Numbered from the stretch's first letter, positions 26,456 through 34,970 are shown. The stretch: 64,000 bases of DNA from JALYLC01 sp963743275 (GCA_963743275.1 CAVUPB010000008.1:496001-560000); one strand, 5' to 3'. A program made the numbers and translations. The notes: generated by a model from the letters alone, not told the origin.

Positions 26456-27475
26456 TCACAACAGCGTGCTGCGAACAGCTTCGACGAGCGACGCGGGCGG
26501 AGCCGCGGTTTCCGGAGCGGGTGCGGTAGAAGCCGAGCGCATCAACCCGAGCCCGTGCAGGTCGGCCACGCGGCTCCGCACCTCCTCGGCTGCGGCGCGC
26601 AGCGCCGCGACCTCGGCCTCGTCGAGCCCGGCCGTGACGATCTCCGAGACGCCGCTGCGCCCGAGGCGGGCGGGCACGCCGACGTAGACGCCGTCGATGC
26701 CGAACTGGCCCGCGAGCCGCGCTGCGATGGGCAGCACGACCTGTTCGTCGCGCAGGATCGCGCGCACCATCAGCATGACCGCGGCGCTCGGCGCCCAGTA
26801 GGCCGAGCCGCGCTGCAGCAGGCGGACGACCTCGGCGCCGCCGTCGCGGGTGCGCTGGACGACCTCGCCGAGGGCCGTGTCGCCGAGCACCTCGGCCGCG
26901 GGGCGTCCGCCGATCGTCGCGGTGCGCGAGAGCGGCACCATCGTGTCGCCGTGGGAGCCGAGCGTGAGTGCGTGCACGGTGCTCGCCGCGGCGCCGGCGC
27001 GCTCGGCCAGGAAGTGGCGGAAGCGCGCGGTGTCGAGCAGGCCCGCCATGCCGACGACGCGCTCGGGCGCGAAGCCGAGGGCGTCCTGGGCGAGCGTCGT
27101 CATCTCGTCGAGGGGGTTCGTGACCACGATGACCACGGCGTCGGGTGCCGCTGAGCGCAGCTCGCGGCAGACGTCCGCGACGATGCGGCCGTTGCCCTCG
27201 AGCAGGTCGGCGCGGCTCTGCCCGGGCTGGCGGGGGCGGCCCGCGGTGATCACGACGACGTCGGCGCCGCGCGCCTGGTCGTAGCCCTCGCCGCCCGAGA
27301 GCGTCGTGTCCGAGCCGAGCAGCGGCAGCGAGGAGCCGATGTCGAGGGCCATCGCGCGCGCCAGGTCGCCCGCGACGTCGATCAGCGCAACGTGGTCGCA
27401 GACGCGCGCCTCGGCGAGCCTCGCCGCGGTGGTGGCGCCGACCATGCCGGCGCCGACGACCGCGACGCGCGTCAC
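26456..27475 (-). CDS. malate/lactate dehydrogenase family enzyme with microcompartment targeting tail
   Basis: A 339-residue NAD-dependent 2-hydroxyacid dehydrogenase of the LDH/MDH family. It shows VAVVGAGMVGATTAARLA, ALIDVAGDLARAMALDI, VVVITAGRPRQPGQSRADLL, VVTNPLDEMTTLA, the catalytic-His loop TLGSHGDTMVPLS and VYVGVPARLGRSGVSEIV. After the normal family end it has an Ala/Pro linker and a terminal amphipathic helix (PASLVEAVRSTLL, ~residues 327-339) that looks like an encapsulation peptide. GTG 27475 overlaps the preceding stop. As the last gene of the microcompartment operon it would regenerate NAD+ inside the shell, or oxidise a hydroxyacid. Substrate (pyruvate or oxaloacetate) is not settled; MDH is slightly favoured by the RPRQPGQSR loop. 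Confidence 0.8.
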   Translation of the reverse strand: MTRVAVVGAGMVGATTAARLAEARVCDHVALIDVAGDLARAMALDIGSSLPLLGSDTTLSGGEGYDQARGADVVVITAGRPRQPGQSRADLLEGNGRIVADVCRELRSAAPDAVVIVVTNPLDEMTTLAQDALGFAPERVVGMAGLLDTARFRHFLAERAGAAASTVHALTLGSHGDTMVPLSRTATIGGRPAAEVLGDTALGEVVQRTRDGGAEVVRLLQRGSAYWAPSAAVMLMVRAILRDEQVVLPIAARLAGQFGIDGVYVGVPARLGRSGVSEIVTAGLDEAEVAALRAAAEEVRSRVADLHGLGLMRSASTAPAPETAAPPASLVEAVRSTLL

Positions 27476-27645
27476 CCCTGACGCTCCAGCTGGGCCATCA
27501 CGTGGCGCACGACCTGCTCGACGAGCTGCGGCGTCGCGCGGCGCGGGTACTCGCGGTAGAGCAGCTGGCGCGCGAGCGTGCGCACCTGCGACTCGCGGCG
27601 CAGCCGGTCGATCTTCGGGCGGTCGAGCGGGTCGGCGCCGGCCAC
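27472..27645 (-). CDS. 57-residue microcompartment operon protein, unknown
   Basis: A very small protein between BMC-T (two bases upstream) and the dehydrogenase (GTGA overlap downstream), so translation is almost certainly coupled. It starts at GTG 27645. The sequence is highly charged and helical: a first helix around IDRLRRESQVRTLARQLLY and a C-terminal amphipathic helix PQLVEQVVRHVMAQL that resembles an encapsulation peptide. It is too short and lacks the features of a BMC-P vertex protein. It could be a shell-cargo adaptor, but no family is recognised. Confidence 0.6.
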   Translation of the reverse strand: MAGADPLDRPKIDRLRRESQVRTLARQLLYREYPRRATPQLVEQVVRHVMAQLERQG

Positions 27646-27647
27646 GC

Positions 27648-28298
27648 TCAGACCTTCTGCGGCTGGAAGTTCTCGATCGCGTCGATGGCCGCGTCGCGCG
27701 CCGCGAGGATCTCGCTCTCGGAGCCCGACAGCAGCGCCCGCCCGAAGCGGCCGACGTTGGAGAGGTGGATGAGCTCGATGTTCGCGGCCTTCTCGGCCTC
27801 GTTCACGGCGAGCGTCACGTAGGCCGCGGGCGCGACCTCGAGCACGAGCAGCGTGCGGCCCGGCACGAGCAGGGCGCCGCGGCTCATGCGGTTGATCAGC
27901 TGCGCCTGGTAGGGGTCGACGTTCGTGATCACCTGGAACGACTCGACCTGCGGGCGCATCACGTCGGCGAGCGTCAGCTCGGTGTACTCGAGCACGGCGC
28001 GGCCGGCCGCCTGGACGGCCGACTGCTCGAACGAGTGCACCTCGAGCAGGCCGAACTCGCGCTCGATGAACTGCGTCGCGGGCTTGACGTCGGCGCCCTT
28101 GAGGGCGACGTCGGCGACACGGTAGATCTCGTTGGACGGCGCGACCTCGACGAACAGCTCGGCCATGCCGGCGATGGGCACGTCGCCCTGAATGACGGAG
28201 CCCGCGTAGGCGGCGTACTGCGGCTGCATGCGGTCGATGTAGACCCAGGAGCGCAGGGAGAAGTTGTGCGTCTTGCCGTCGCCCTTCGACTTGCTCAT
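27648..28298 (-). CDS. BMC-T tandem-domain microcompartment shell protein
   Basis: A 216-residue protein with two BMC domains, forming pseudohexameric trimers in microcompartment shells. The first domain starts WVYIDRMQPQYAAYAGSVIQG and includes VADVALKGADVKPATQFIER; the second contains LLVPGRTLLVLEVAPAAYV, LAVNEAEKAANIELIH and GRFGRALLSGSE. The order resembles the BMC-T of the Mycobacterium/Rhodococcus RMM locus. ATG 28298 overlaps the stop of the upstream BMC-H gene (ATGA). It should tile with the two BMC-H proteins of the operon and may gate larger metabolites or cofactors. Confidence 0.85.
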   Translation of the reverse strand: MSKSKGDGKTHNFSLRSWVYIDRMQPQYAAYAGSVIQGDVPIAGMAELFVEVAPSNEIYRVADVALKGADVKPATQFIEREFGLLEVHSFEQSAVQAAGRAVLEYTELTLADVMRPQVESFQVITNVDPYQAQLINRMSRGALLVPGRTLLVLEVAPAAYVTLAVNEAEKAANIELIHLSNVGRFGRALLSGSESEILAARDAAIDAIENFQPQKV

Positions 28299-28609
28299 TT
28301 CGCCACCGTCGTCTTCTTGGCGCCCGCGAGCGGCACGGTGGCCGCCTCGGCTGCGCCGCTCGTGGGCCGGGCGATGACATGCGCGGAGAGAAGCTCGCCG
28401 ACGCGCGCGGCGCGCTCGGCGCCGGCGTCGCAGGCCGCGCGCACCGCTCCGACGTCGCCGCGCACGACGACCGTGCACATCGCCGGATCGACGCGCTGGA
28501 TGCCCACGAGCTCGACATCCGCGGCCTTGACCATCGCATCGGCGGCCTCGACGGCGGCGACGTAGCCGCGCGTCTCGACCATCCCGAGCGCCTGCCCGCC
28601 GTCACGCAT
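28295..28609 (-). CDS. BMC-H microcompartment shell protein, variant pore
   Basis: A 104-residue hexameric shell protein. It carries the BMC signature ALGMVETRGYVAAVEAADAMVKAADVEL, VVVRGDVGAVRAACDAG and VGELLSAHVIARP. The loop that lines the hexamer pore reads RVDPAMCTV, where canonical BMC-H proteins have a KIGSGL-like sequence (the sister protein here has QIGGGYVTV). The pore is therefore probably different in size and charge. A short Lys/Thr tail (AGAKKTTVAK) follows the domain. The start overlaps the end of the aldehyde dehydrogenase gene by eight bases. Confidence 0.88.
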   Translation of the reverse strand: MRDGGQALGMVETRGYVAAVEAADAMVKAADVELVGIQRVDPAMCTVVVRGDVGAVRAACDAGAERAARVGELLSAHVIARPTSGAAEAATVPLAGAKKTTVAK

Positions 28610-30173
28610 CGCGCATCACCGCCGCGATCGCCTGGCGCACGAGCTCTTCGAGGCTCGCACCCGGCGGTGGCGGAGCCGCCGCCGCGGGCGTAGGCGCGGT
28701 CGGCGCCGGAGCGCTCGCGGGCGCGGCCGCCGGCCGTGCGGCGCCCGGCCCGGCGACGGGCTCGCGGTTGAGCGCCCACGGCGCGACGCGGAGGTCGTCG
28801 GGGCCGCTCGTCGGCATCTCCCAGTCGTGGATCTGCGCGGCGACGCGCTTGCGGTTGAGGAGGTGCCGCACGCCGATGTTGTCGGACGAGATCGAGCCGC
28901 CGATCGTGCCGGTGCCGATCATGAACGTGCGGTCGACGCCGGTCGAGTAGCCCATGGCGCCGAACAGCGAGGGCGTGTTCACGAGCACGCGGTAGGCCGG
29001 GGCCGCCTCGGCGAAGCGCGAGATCACGGCCTCGTCGCTCGCGTGCACCGCCGAGGTGTGGCCGTCGCCGCCGAAGCGCAGCTGCGCGACCGCGGTCGCG
29101 ATGCCCTCGTCGGGGCCGTCGACCTCGATGAACTTGAAGACGGGGCCGAGGATCTCGCGCGAGAGCGGGAAGTCGTAGCCGATGCCGCCCGGGCGCACGA
29201 CGAGCAGCTGCGTGCCCTCGGGGATCGAGAACCCGGCCAGATGCGCGAGCGTCGCCGGCGACTGCGACACCGCCTCGACGTTCGAGGGGCCGCGGCCGCC
29301 CTGCGGGAACAGCAGGTGCGTGAGCGCGTTCTGCTGGTCGTCCGACAGGAACAGCGCGCCCTGGCGCTCCATCGAGGCCTGCAGCGAGGCGGCCACGGAG
29401 CGGTCGACGATCGCCGACTGCTCGGAGGCGCAGGCCGTGCCCCAGTCGAAGATCTTGGCGGCCATGATGCAGCGGGCCGCGAAGTCGATGTCGCGCACCG
29501 AGGCGTGGATGTAGGCGGGGACGTTGCCCGGGCCGACGGCGTACGTCGGCTTGCCCGAGGAGTACGCCGCGAGCACCATGGCGCGCGATCCCGTGGCGAG
29601 CACGAGATCGGTGCGGTGATGGCGCATGAGCGCGTCGGTGCCGGCGACCGAGACGCGCGCCATCGACTGGATGAGGTCGGCGGGCGCGCCCGCCGCCTGG
29701 GCCGCCTCCTGCATCACGCGCGCGGCCTCGCCGCTCGAGCGCACGGCGCGGGGATGCGGCGCCAGCACGATCGCGTTGCGCGTCTTGGCCGAGATCAGCG
29801 ACTTGAAGAGCACCGTCGAGGTCGGATTCGTGACCGGCACGAGTCCCGCGATCACGCCCACCGGCTCGGCGATCGTGATCACGCGCCGCTCGGGGTCGTT
29901 CTCGATCACGCCCACGGTGCGCTGGTGCTTGAAGCCCTCGTAGACGTACTGGGTGTTGAAGACGTTCTTGAACGTCTTGTGCGCCGCGCGGCCGTAGCCC
30001 GTCTCCTCGGCCGCCAGCCGGCCCAGCCGCTCCGCCGCCTCGGTGCCCGCGCGCGCCATGGCCGCCGTGATGCGGTCGACGTCCTCCTGCGTGGCGGACG
30101 CGAACGCGCGCGCGGCGATGTGCGCGCGCACGGCGAGCTCATGTGCTTCGGTGATCGAGTCCTGCTCGGGCAC
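28602..30173 (-). CDS. CoA-acylating aldehyde dehydrogenase with encapsulation peptide
   Basis: The 523-residue core enzyme of the microcompartment oxidises an aldehyde to acyl-CoA with NAD+. It belongs to the acylating aldehyde dehydrogenase class (EutE/PduP/AdhE N-terminal): GVIAGLVPVTNPTSTVLFK, the YAVGPGNVPAYIH loop, catalytic Cys in FDWGTACASEQS, RFGGDGHTSAVH and GTGTIGGSISSDNIGVRHL. A long Ala/Pro linker (~473-504) ends in an amphipathic helix ASLEELVRQAIAAVM (~505-520), the classic form of a C-terminal encapsulation peptide. GTG 30173 is the start. The acetaldehyde, propionaldehyde or sulfoacetaldehyde specificity cannot be told from sequence. Confidence 0.9.
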   Translation of the reverse strand: MPEQDSITEAHELAVRAHIAARAFASATQEDVDRITAAMARAGTEAAERLGRLAAEETGYGRAAHKTFKNVFNTQYVYEGFKHQRTVGVIENDPERRVITIAEPVGVIAGLVPVTNPTSTVLFKSLISAKTRNAIVLAPHPRAVRSSGEAARVMQEAAQAAGAPADLIQSMARVSVAGTDALMRHHRTDLVLATGSRAMVLAAYSSGKPTYAVGPGNVPAYIHASVRDIDFAARCIMAAKIFDWGTACASEQSAIVDRSVAASLQASMERQGALFLSDDQQNALTHLLFPQGGRGPSNVEAVSQSPATLAHLAGFSIPEGTQLLVVRPGGIGYDFPLSREILGPVFKFIEVDGPDEGIATAVAQLRFGGDGHTSAVHASDEAVISRFAEAAPAYRVLVNTPSLFGAMGYSTGVDRTFMIGTGTIGGSISSDNIGVRHLLNRKRVAAQIHDWEMPTSGPDDLRVAPWALNREPVAGPGAARPAAAPASAPAPTAPTPAAAAPPPPGASLEELVRQAIAAVMRDA

Positions 30174-30199
30174 GGTCGGAGCCCTGCGCTAGCGGGGTC

Positions 30200-30505
30200 T
30201 CAGGCGTCGCCGCCGGGCAGGATCTTCTCGACGTCGGGATGGGGGCGCGGGATCACGTGCGACGAGACGAGCTCGCCGACGCGCGCGGCCGCCTCGGCGC
30301 CTGCGTCGACGGCGGCCTGCGTGGCCCCGACGTCGCCGCGCACGAGCACCGTCACGTACCCGCCGCCGATCTGCTCCTTGCCGATCAGCGTCACGTTGGC
30401 CGCCTTGACCATGGCATCGGCCGCCTCGACGGCGCCGACCAGCCCGCGCGTCTCGATCATCCCGAGCGCGATCATCGTCATGCCGCTAGAGCCTCGCGTA
30501 GACAC
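30200..30505 (-). CDS. BMC-H microcompartment shell protein, canonical
   Basis: This 101-residue PduA/EutM-like shell protein has MIETRGLVGAVEAADAMVKA, the pore loop EQIGGGYVTVLVRGDVG and VGELVSSHVIPRPH, the typical end of the domain. It starts at GTG 30505, with GGAGG eight to twelve bases ahead (complement of 30511-30515). It is first of the shell genes, 58 bases after the ligase gene, where the gap contains a few GTCGTT repeats but no obvious terminator. It probably forms the bulk of the facets. Confidence 0.92.
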   Translation of the reverse strand: MSTRGSSGMTMIALGMIETRGLVGAVEAADAMVKAANVTLIGKEQIGGGYVTVLVRGDVGATQAAVDAGAEAAARVGELVSSHVIPRPHPDVEKILPGGDA

Positions 30506-30563
30506 GTGTCCCTCCGGTCGTCAACAGTCGTTGTCAGTCGTTCGAGCGCGCGTTGCCACGAGG

Positions 30564-31901
30564 CTATGCGAACTCCCGGTAGCGCTGCGTCTCCCAGTCG
30601 GTGATGGCAGCCTCGTACAGCGTCAAGTCGTAGCGGGCGAGACCTGCGTAGTCGTCGGCGAAGCGCTCGCCGAACGTCTCCTTCGGGAAGGTGGTCGCCT
30701 CCCAGGCATCGATCGCCGCCCCCAGCGAGCGCGGCAGCAACGCCAGTCGCTCGTCGGCATAGGCGTCGTGCTCGGCGGCCGGCGGCAGCGCCAGCTCGCG
30801 CTCGATCCCGTCCATGCCCGCCGCCAGCACACCGGCCGCCAGCAGGTAGGGGTTGGCATCGGCGGCGCCGGCCCGGTACTCGACACGCGAGGCGGCGCCC
30901 GCTTGCGGGATGCAGCGCACCGCGACGTTGCGGTTGTCGAGCCCCCAGCTCACGCGCGTGGGCGCGAACGAGTAGTCCTGGATGCGCTTGTAGGCATTGA
31001 CCGTGGGGTTCGCGAGCAGCGAGAGCTGCGAGGCATGCGTCGCGAGGCCGGCGACCCAGTGGCGCATGGCGGCGTTGCCGAGCGGCCCGTCATCGCCGCC
31101 CTCGGCGAAGATGTTGACGCCGTCCTTGACGAGGCTGTGGTGCAGGTGCAGCCCGTTGCCGGAGACGTCGGGGAACGGCTTGGCCATGAACGTGGCCCGC
31201 AGGCCGTGGCGGCGCGCGATCTCACGCACCACCGATTTGAAGACGACGGTGCCGTCGACGGCCTCGACAGCCGGACCGTGGCCGAAGTTGATTTCGACCT
31301 GCGCCGGACCGTATTCGGTGTTGGAGGCCTCCACGACGATACCGAAGGCCTGGATCACCCGCCGGATCTCGCCGACGACGTGCTCGATCTCGGCGCCCTT
31401 CTGCAGTGAGTAGCACTGGATGCCGTCGTAGACCGGCTTGCCGTCCTCGGTGGTGAGGTAGAACTCGATCTCGGTCGCCAGCACGGGGTCGTAGCCGCGC
31501 GCCTGGCAGCGTTCGACCTGATGCCGCAGGTGGTAGCGCGGGTCCATCGGGATCGGCTCGTGGCCGTGCTCGGAGACGCAGTTGCTCATGCAGAGCGCGG
31601 CGCGCGCCCGCCAGGGCGTCGGGCGCAGCGTCGCCAGGTCGGGCACCACGATCATGTCGACGATGTCCGCACCCGGGTTGTAGTGCGGGAGCTCGGGCAG
31701 CTCGCAGTGCCAGCTCCAGTAGAACGCCGCATCCGCGTTCGCGTAGCCCTTCTCGGCGACCTTGTTGATGAAGTGCTGCGCGGGGATGCGCTTACCGCGC
31801 AGATGCCCCTGCGTATCGGCGAACGCGACCTCGACGGTGTCGACGTCGTTCTCGGCGATGATGGACTCGGCGCGCGCGAGCAGCTGGGGGAATTTGGTCA
31901 T
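30564..31901 (-). CDS. glnT: GlnT-type glutamine synthetase-like ligase (gamma-glutamylamide synthetase)
   Basis: A 445-residue member of the glutamine synthetase superfamily, of the GlnT/GMAS/PuuA branch that joins glutamate to amines or ammonia with ATP. It has a short beta-grasp N-terminus (VEVAFADTQGHLRGKRIP), then EIEFYLTTEDG, VEINFGHGPAVEA, SGNGLHLHHSL (ATP/metal site), and the PTRVSWGLDNRNVAVR and VEYRAGAADANPYLLAAG elements. The active-site acid and Arg positions are present. In rhizobia GlnT is encoded with GlxBCD, exactly as here, which argues for a special ligase rather than bulk glutamine synthesis. The likely product is a gamma-glutamylated amine. Confidence 0.82.
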   Translation of the reverse strand: MTKFPQLLARAESIIAENDVDTVEVAFADTQGHLRGKRIPAQHFINKVAEKGYANADAAFYWSWHCELPELPHYNPGADIVDMIVVPDLATLRPTPWRARAALCMSNCVSEHGHEPIPMDPRYHLRHQVERCQARGYDPVLATEIEFYLTTEDGKPVYDGIQCYSLQKGAEIEHVVGEIRRVIQAFGIVVEASNTEYGPAQVEINFGHGPAVEAVDGTVVFKSVVREIARRHGLRATFMAKPFPDVSGNGLHLHHSLVKDGVNIFAEGGDDGPLGNAAMRHWVAGLATHASQLSLLANPTVNAYKRIQDYSFAPTRVSWGLDNRNVAVRCIPQAGAASRVEYRAGAADANPYLLAAGVLAAGMDGIERELALPPAAEHDAYADERLALLPRSLGAAIDAWEATTFPKETFGERFADDYAGLARYDLTLYEAAITDWETQRYREFA

Positions 31902-31930
31902 ATCCGGGGGATGATCTCAGAGTGCGGCGG

Positions 31931-33301
31931 TCAGCCGCCGAAGGTTCCGGGCCCGACGACCCAGTCGACGCCGGCGAGGGGGACGCCGGTGAAGGCCGAG
32001 GCCTCGAGCGAGAGCGCGCGCAGGTCCTCGGGCTCGAGGTTGTGCACGTTGCCCTTGCCGCACGACTTGGCGAGGATCGTCATCTCGTAGTACATCGAGC
32101 TCAGGAAGTTGTGCACGCGCTGGGCGCCGAGCTCGGGATCGAGCCGCGCCTCGAGCTCGGGATCCTGCGTCGTCACGCCGACCGGACAGCGGCCCGTGTG
32201 GCAGTGGTGGCAGGCGCCGGCGGTCGTGCCGAGCGCGGCGTAGCCCTCGCTCGCATCCACGCCGCCGACCGAGACCGGGCTGTTGCAGCCCACCGCCATC
32301 AGCGCCGCGGTGCCGATCGCGACGCAGTCGGCCCCGAGCGCGAGCGCCTTCGCGGCGTCGACGCCGCTGCGGATGCCGCCCGAGGCGATGAGCGTGATCT
32401 TGCCGTACATGCCGATGTCCTCGAGCGCGCGGCGCGCGGCCGGGATCGCCGTCAGCGTCGGCACGCCGGTGTGGTCGAGCTGGAACTCCGGCGAGGCGGC
32501 CGTCGAGCCCTCCGTGCCGTCGATCACGATCGCGTCGCAGCCGGTCTTGGCGGCGATCTTGACGTCCTGCTCGACGCGGCAGGCGGCCAGCTTGAGGATG
32601 ATCGGCACGCGGTAGTCGGTGGCCTCGCGCAGCTCCTCGATCTTGACGGCGAGGTCGTCGCCGCCGAGGAAGTCGGGGTGCCGGGCGGCCGAGCGCTGGT
32701 CGACGCCGACCGGCAGCGTGCGCATGGCCGCCACCTTCTCGCTGATCTTCATGCCGAGCAGCATCCCGCCCGTGCCGGGCTTGGCGCCCTGCCCGACGAC
32801 GATCTCGATCGCGTCGGCCATGCGCAGGTGCTCGAGGTCGAGCCCGTAGCGCGACGGCGTCATCTGGTAGATCAGCCGGTCGGAGGCCTCGCGCTCCTCG
32901 GGCAGCATGCCGCCCTCGCCGGTGCAGGTCGCGAGCCCCGCGCGCGAGAAGCCCATGCCCAGCGCGCGCTTGGCGTTCGTGCCGAGGGCGCCGAAGCTCA
33001 TCGACGTGAGGTAGACGGGGAAGGCGAGCTCGAGCGGCTCCGACACGAGGTCGGGGCGCCCGCCGCCGATCAGCGTCTTCGTCTCGCAGTACTCGCGGTA
33101 GCCCTCGAGCGGGAGGCGCGTCATGACGCCCGGCAGGAACACGAGGTCGTCGAGCGTCGGCAGCTTCTGGAACGTCGAGAAGCCGCGGATCTGGTAGCGG
33201 CCGAGCTCGGCCTTGGCGTGGATCGCCCGGATCGTCTCGGCCGTCCAGATGTGCGATCGGCCCTGGCCGTAGCCGGGGGTGGGGTGCGCGGTCTCGTCCA
33301 T
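31931..33301 (-). CDS. glxD: GlxD-like glutamate synthase FMN-domain protein (MgsC-like)
   Basis: A 456-residue protein equal to the FMN-binding domain of glutamate synthase GltB, made as a separate polypeptide. Clear marks are PVYLTSMSFGALG, EGGMLPEE, GQGAKPGTGGMLLG, VIIDGTEG-like VIDGTEGSTAAS, LIASGGIRSGVDAAKALALGAD and the Fe-S cysteines in CHHCHTGRCPVG. ATG 33301 overlaps the preceding gene. With GlxB and GlxC it forms a three-subunit enzyme like N-methylglutamate synthase, which moves an amino or methylamino group to 2-oxoglutarate. A second, partial homologue lies at the right edge of the window (63695-64000). Confidence 0.88.
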   Translation of the reverse strand: MDETAHPTPGYGQGRSHIWTAETIRAIHAKAELGRYQIRGFSTFQKLPTLDDLVFLPGVMTRLPLEGYREYCETKTLIGGGRPDLVSEPLELAFPVYLTSMSFGALGTNAKRALGMGFSRAGLATCTGEGGMLPEEREASDRLIYQMTPSRYGLDLEHLRMADAIEIVVGQGAKPGTGGMLLGMKISEKVAAMRTLPVGVDQRSAARHPDFLGGDDLAVKIEELREATDYRVPIILKLAACRVEQDVKIAAKTGCDAIVIDGTEGSTAASPEFQLDHTGVPTLTAIPAARRALEDIGMYGKITLIASGGIRSGVDAAKALALGADCVAIGTAALMAVGCNSPVSVGGVDASEGYAALGTTAGACHHCHTGRCPVGVTTQDPELEARLDPELGAQRVHNFLSSMYYEMTILAKSCGKGNVHNLEPEDLRALSLEASAFTGVPLAGVDWVVGPGTFGG

Positions 33302-34017
33302 CAGATCTTCAGCCAGGCGTCGGGGTTGCGGTTGTTGAAGTACCAGAGCTTCTGCTCCGAGACGACCTTGCGGAACGCGAACGTCCCGTCCACGCCGTTC
33401 TCGCGCAGCAGGCCGTGCACGCGCTCCTGGTCGGCGTCGCTCGCCTCGACCACCTTGGCGTCGGTGCCGAGCGAGCGGATCTCCCCGGCCACCCAGACGT
33501 TGCCCCGCCACAGCGAGTCGGCGAAGGCGGCGCCCGTCGAGCCGCACACGATCAGGTCGCCGGCGTGCGTCATGAAGGCCGAGAGGTAGCCGACGTCGCC
33601 CTCGACGATCAGCGTGCCGCCCTTGAGCGAGACGCCGCAGCGGGCCGCGGCCGAGCCCTTGATGTGGATCGTCCCGCCGCGCATCGAGGCGCCGGTCGCC
33701 ATGTTGGCGTTGCCCTCGACGACGACCTTGCCCTTCGCCATCGCCTCGCCCGCAGCCCAGCCGGCGTTGCGCTCGACGTAGATCGCCGCGCCCGAGTTGA
33801 GGCCGCCGCAGTAGTTGCCCACCGAGCCGCGGAAGCGGATCGTGACGTCCGCCGTCTGCCCGACGCCGAGGTTGTGGCGGGAGCGCGGGTTCTCGACCAC
33901 GAACTCCTTGACGCCCTCCTCCTCGGCGAGGCGGCGCAGCTCGCGGTTGAGGCCCTTGGGCCAGGCGTCGGCGTCGATGACGGCCGTGGCACCCTGGATG
34001 TCCACCCCGGCCGCCAT
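33301..34017 (-). CDS. glxC: GlxC-like GXGXG-domain protein (MgsB-like)
   Basis: This 238-residue protein equals the C-terminal GXGXG beta-helix domain of glutamate synthase. The repeating Gly pattern is plain: VGNYCGGLNSGAAIYVERN, GKVVVEGNANMATGASMRGG, HIKGSAAARCGVSLKGG, IVEGDVGYLSAFMTHAGD. It has no catalytic cofactor site of its own; in the three-subunit enzymes it is thought to join the glutaminase and FMN domains. Both ends overlap its neighbours by a few bases, so GlxB-GlxC-GlxD are translationally coupled. Confidence 0.88.
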   Translation of the reverse strand: MAAGVDIQGATAVIDADAWPKGLNRELRRLAEEEGVKEFVVENPRSRHNLGVGQTADVTIRFRGSVGNYCGGLNSGAAIYVERNAGWAAGEAMAKGKVVVEGNANMATGASMRGGTIHIKGSAAARCGVSLKGGTLIVEGDVGYLSAFMTHAGDLIVCGSTGAAFADSLWRGNVWVAGEIRSLGTDAKVVEASDADQERVHGLLRENGVDGTFAFRKVVSEQKLWYFNNRNPDAWLKI

Positions 34018-34970
34018 CAGACGATCTCCGTGGTGACGCCGCCGTCGCGGTCCCAGACGTAGATCGAGCGCGGCTCCGGGAGGTCGATGTCGAGCTCCTG
34101 GGCGAAGACCTGGCGCAGCGCCTGCTCCTCGGTCGCGATCGCCATGACGCCGCCGACGTTCGTGGCGACGAGCGACTTGATGGCGAGCGGATCCTTGGCG
34201 GAGCCCATCTCGTCCTCGGTCGCGAAGAGGTACGCGAAGCAGCCGTCGAGCTCGTCGACGCTCGTCTTGAGCGCGTCCCAGAGCGTCTCGCCGTGGAGCA
34301 TGCGGTCGGCCAGGTAGACGGCGATGAGCTCGGAGTCGTTGGTCGTGTGGAAGCGGTAGCCCTCCTGCGTGAGCAGGCGCCGGAAGCGGTAGTAGTTCGT
34401 GAGCTGCCCGTTGTGCACGATCGAGATGTCGGGGAACGGCTCGGCCCAGAACGGGTGGCCGTAGGCGACGTCGACGATCGACTCGGTCGTCAGGCGCACG
34501 TGCCCGAGGCCGTGCGAGCCTTCGAAGCGGTCGATGTGGTGCCGCGCGTTGACCGTCTCGGCGTCGCCCAGGTCCTTGATGATCTCGAGCGAGCGGCCGA
34601 TCGACTGCACCTCGATGCCGTGGCCGGTGTCGTCGATCGCGCGCACGATGTCGCGCACCTGATCGGTGCCCGCGCTCACGGTCGCGCGCACGAAGCGGTC
34701 GGTCGCGTCGGTCGCGTGGTCGCTCTCGTGCTCGCCCGCGATCGTGACGCCGCGCTCGCGCAGCGATCCTTCGAGCGCGTCGAGCGCCGCGTGCGTGTGC
34801 TCGGCGTCCACGATGCGCAGGCGCAGGATCAGCTGGCCCTCGACGGGCTCGCCGTAGAGCGCGAAGCCGGTCGAGTCGTAGCCGCGATGGCGCATGGCCT
34901 GGCACATGTCGACCAGGTTGCGGCCGATGGGTCCGCTCGTCGGAAGCTTGATGCCGCAGATCCCGCACAT
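34017..34970 (-). CDS. glxB: GlxB-like class-II glutamine amidotransferase (MgsA-like)
   Basis: A 317-residue Ntn-type glutaminase. The nucleophile Cys2 follows the initiator Met (MCGICGI), and the class-II features RHRGYDSTGFALY, GLGHVRLTTES, PDISIVHNGQLTNY and HTTNDSELIAVYLADRM are all present. It supplies ammonia (or an amino group) to the FMN subunit. The stop of the GntR gene directly abuts its ATG. A short C-terminal extension (LPEPRSIYVWDRDGG) is beyond the glutaminase fold. Confidence 0.88.
   Translation of the reverse strand: MCGICGIKLPTSGPIGRNLVDMCQAMRHRGYDSTGFALYGEPVEGQLILRLRIVDAEHTHAALDALEGSLRERGVTIAGEHESDHATDATDRFVRATVSAGTDQVRDIVRAIDDTGHGIEVQSIGRSLEIIKDLGDAETVNARHHIDRFEGSHGLGHVRLTTESIVDVAYGHPFWAEPFPDISIVHNGQLTNYYRFRRLLTQEGYRFHTTNDSELIAVYLADRMLHGETLWDALKTSVDELDGCFAYLFATEDEMGSAKDPLAIKSLVATNVGGVMAIATEEQALRQVFAQELDIDLPEPRSIYVWDRDGGVTTEIV

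Noticed and set aside
27472..27645. The small protein as a BMC-P pentamer protein
   Set aside because: Too short (57 against ~90 residues) and helical, while BMC-P proteins are beta-barrels.
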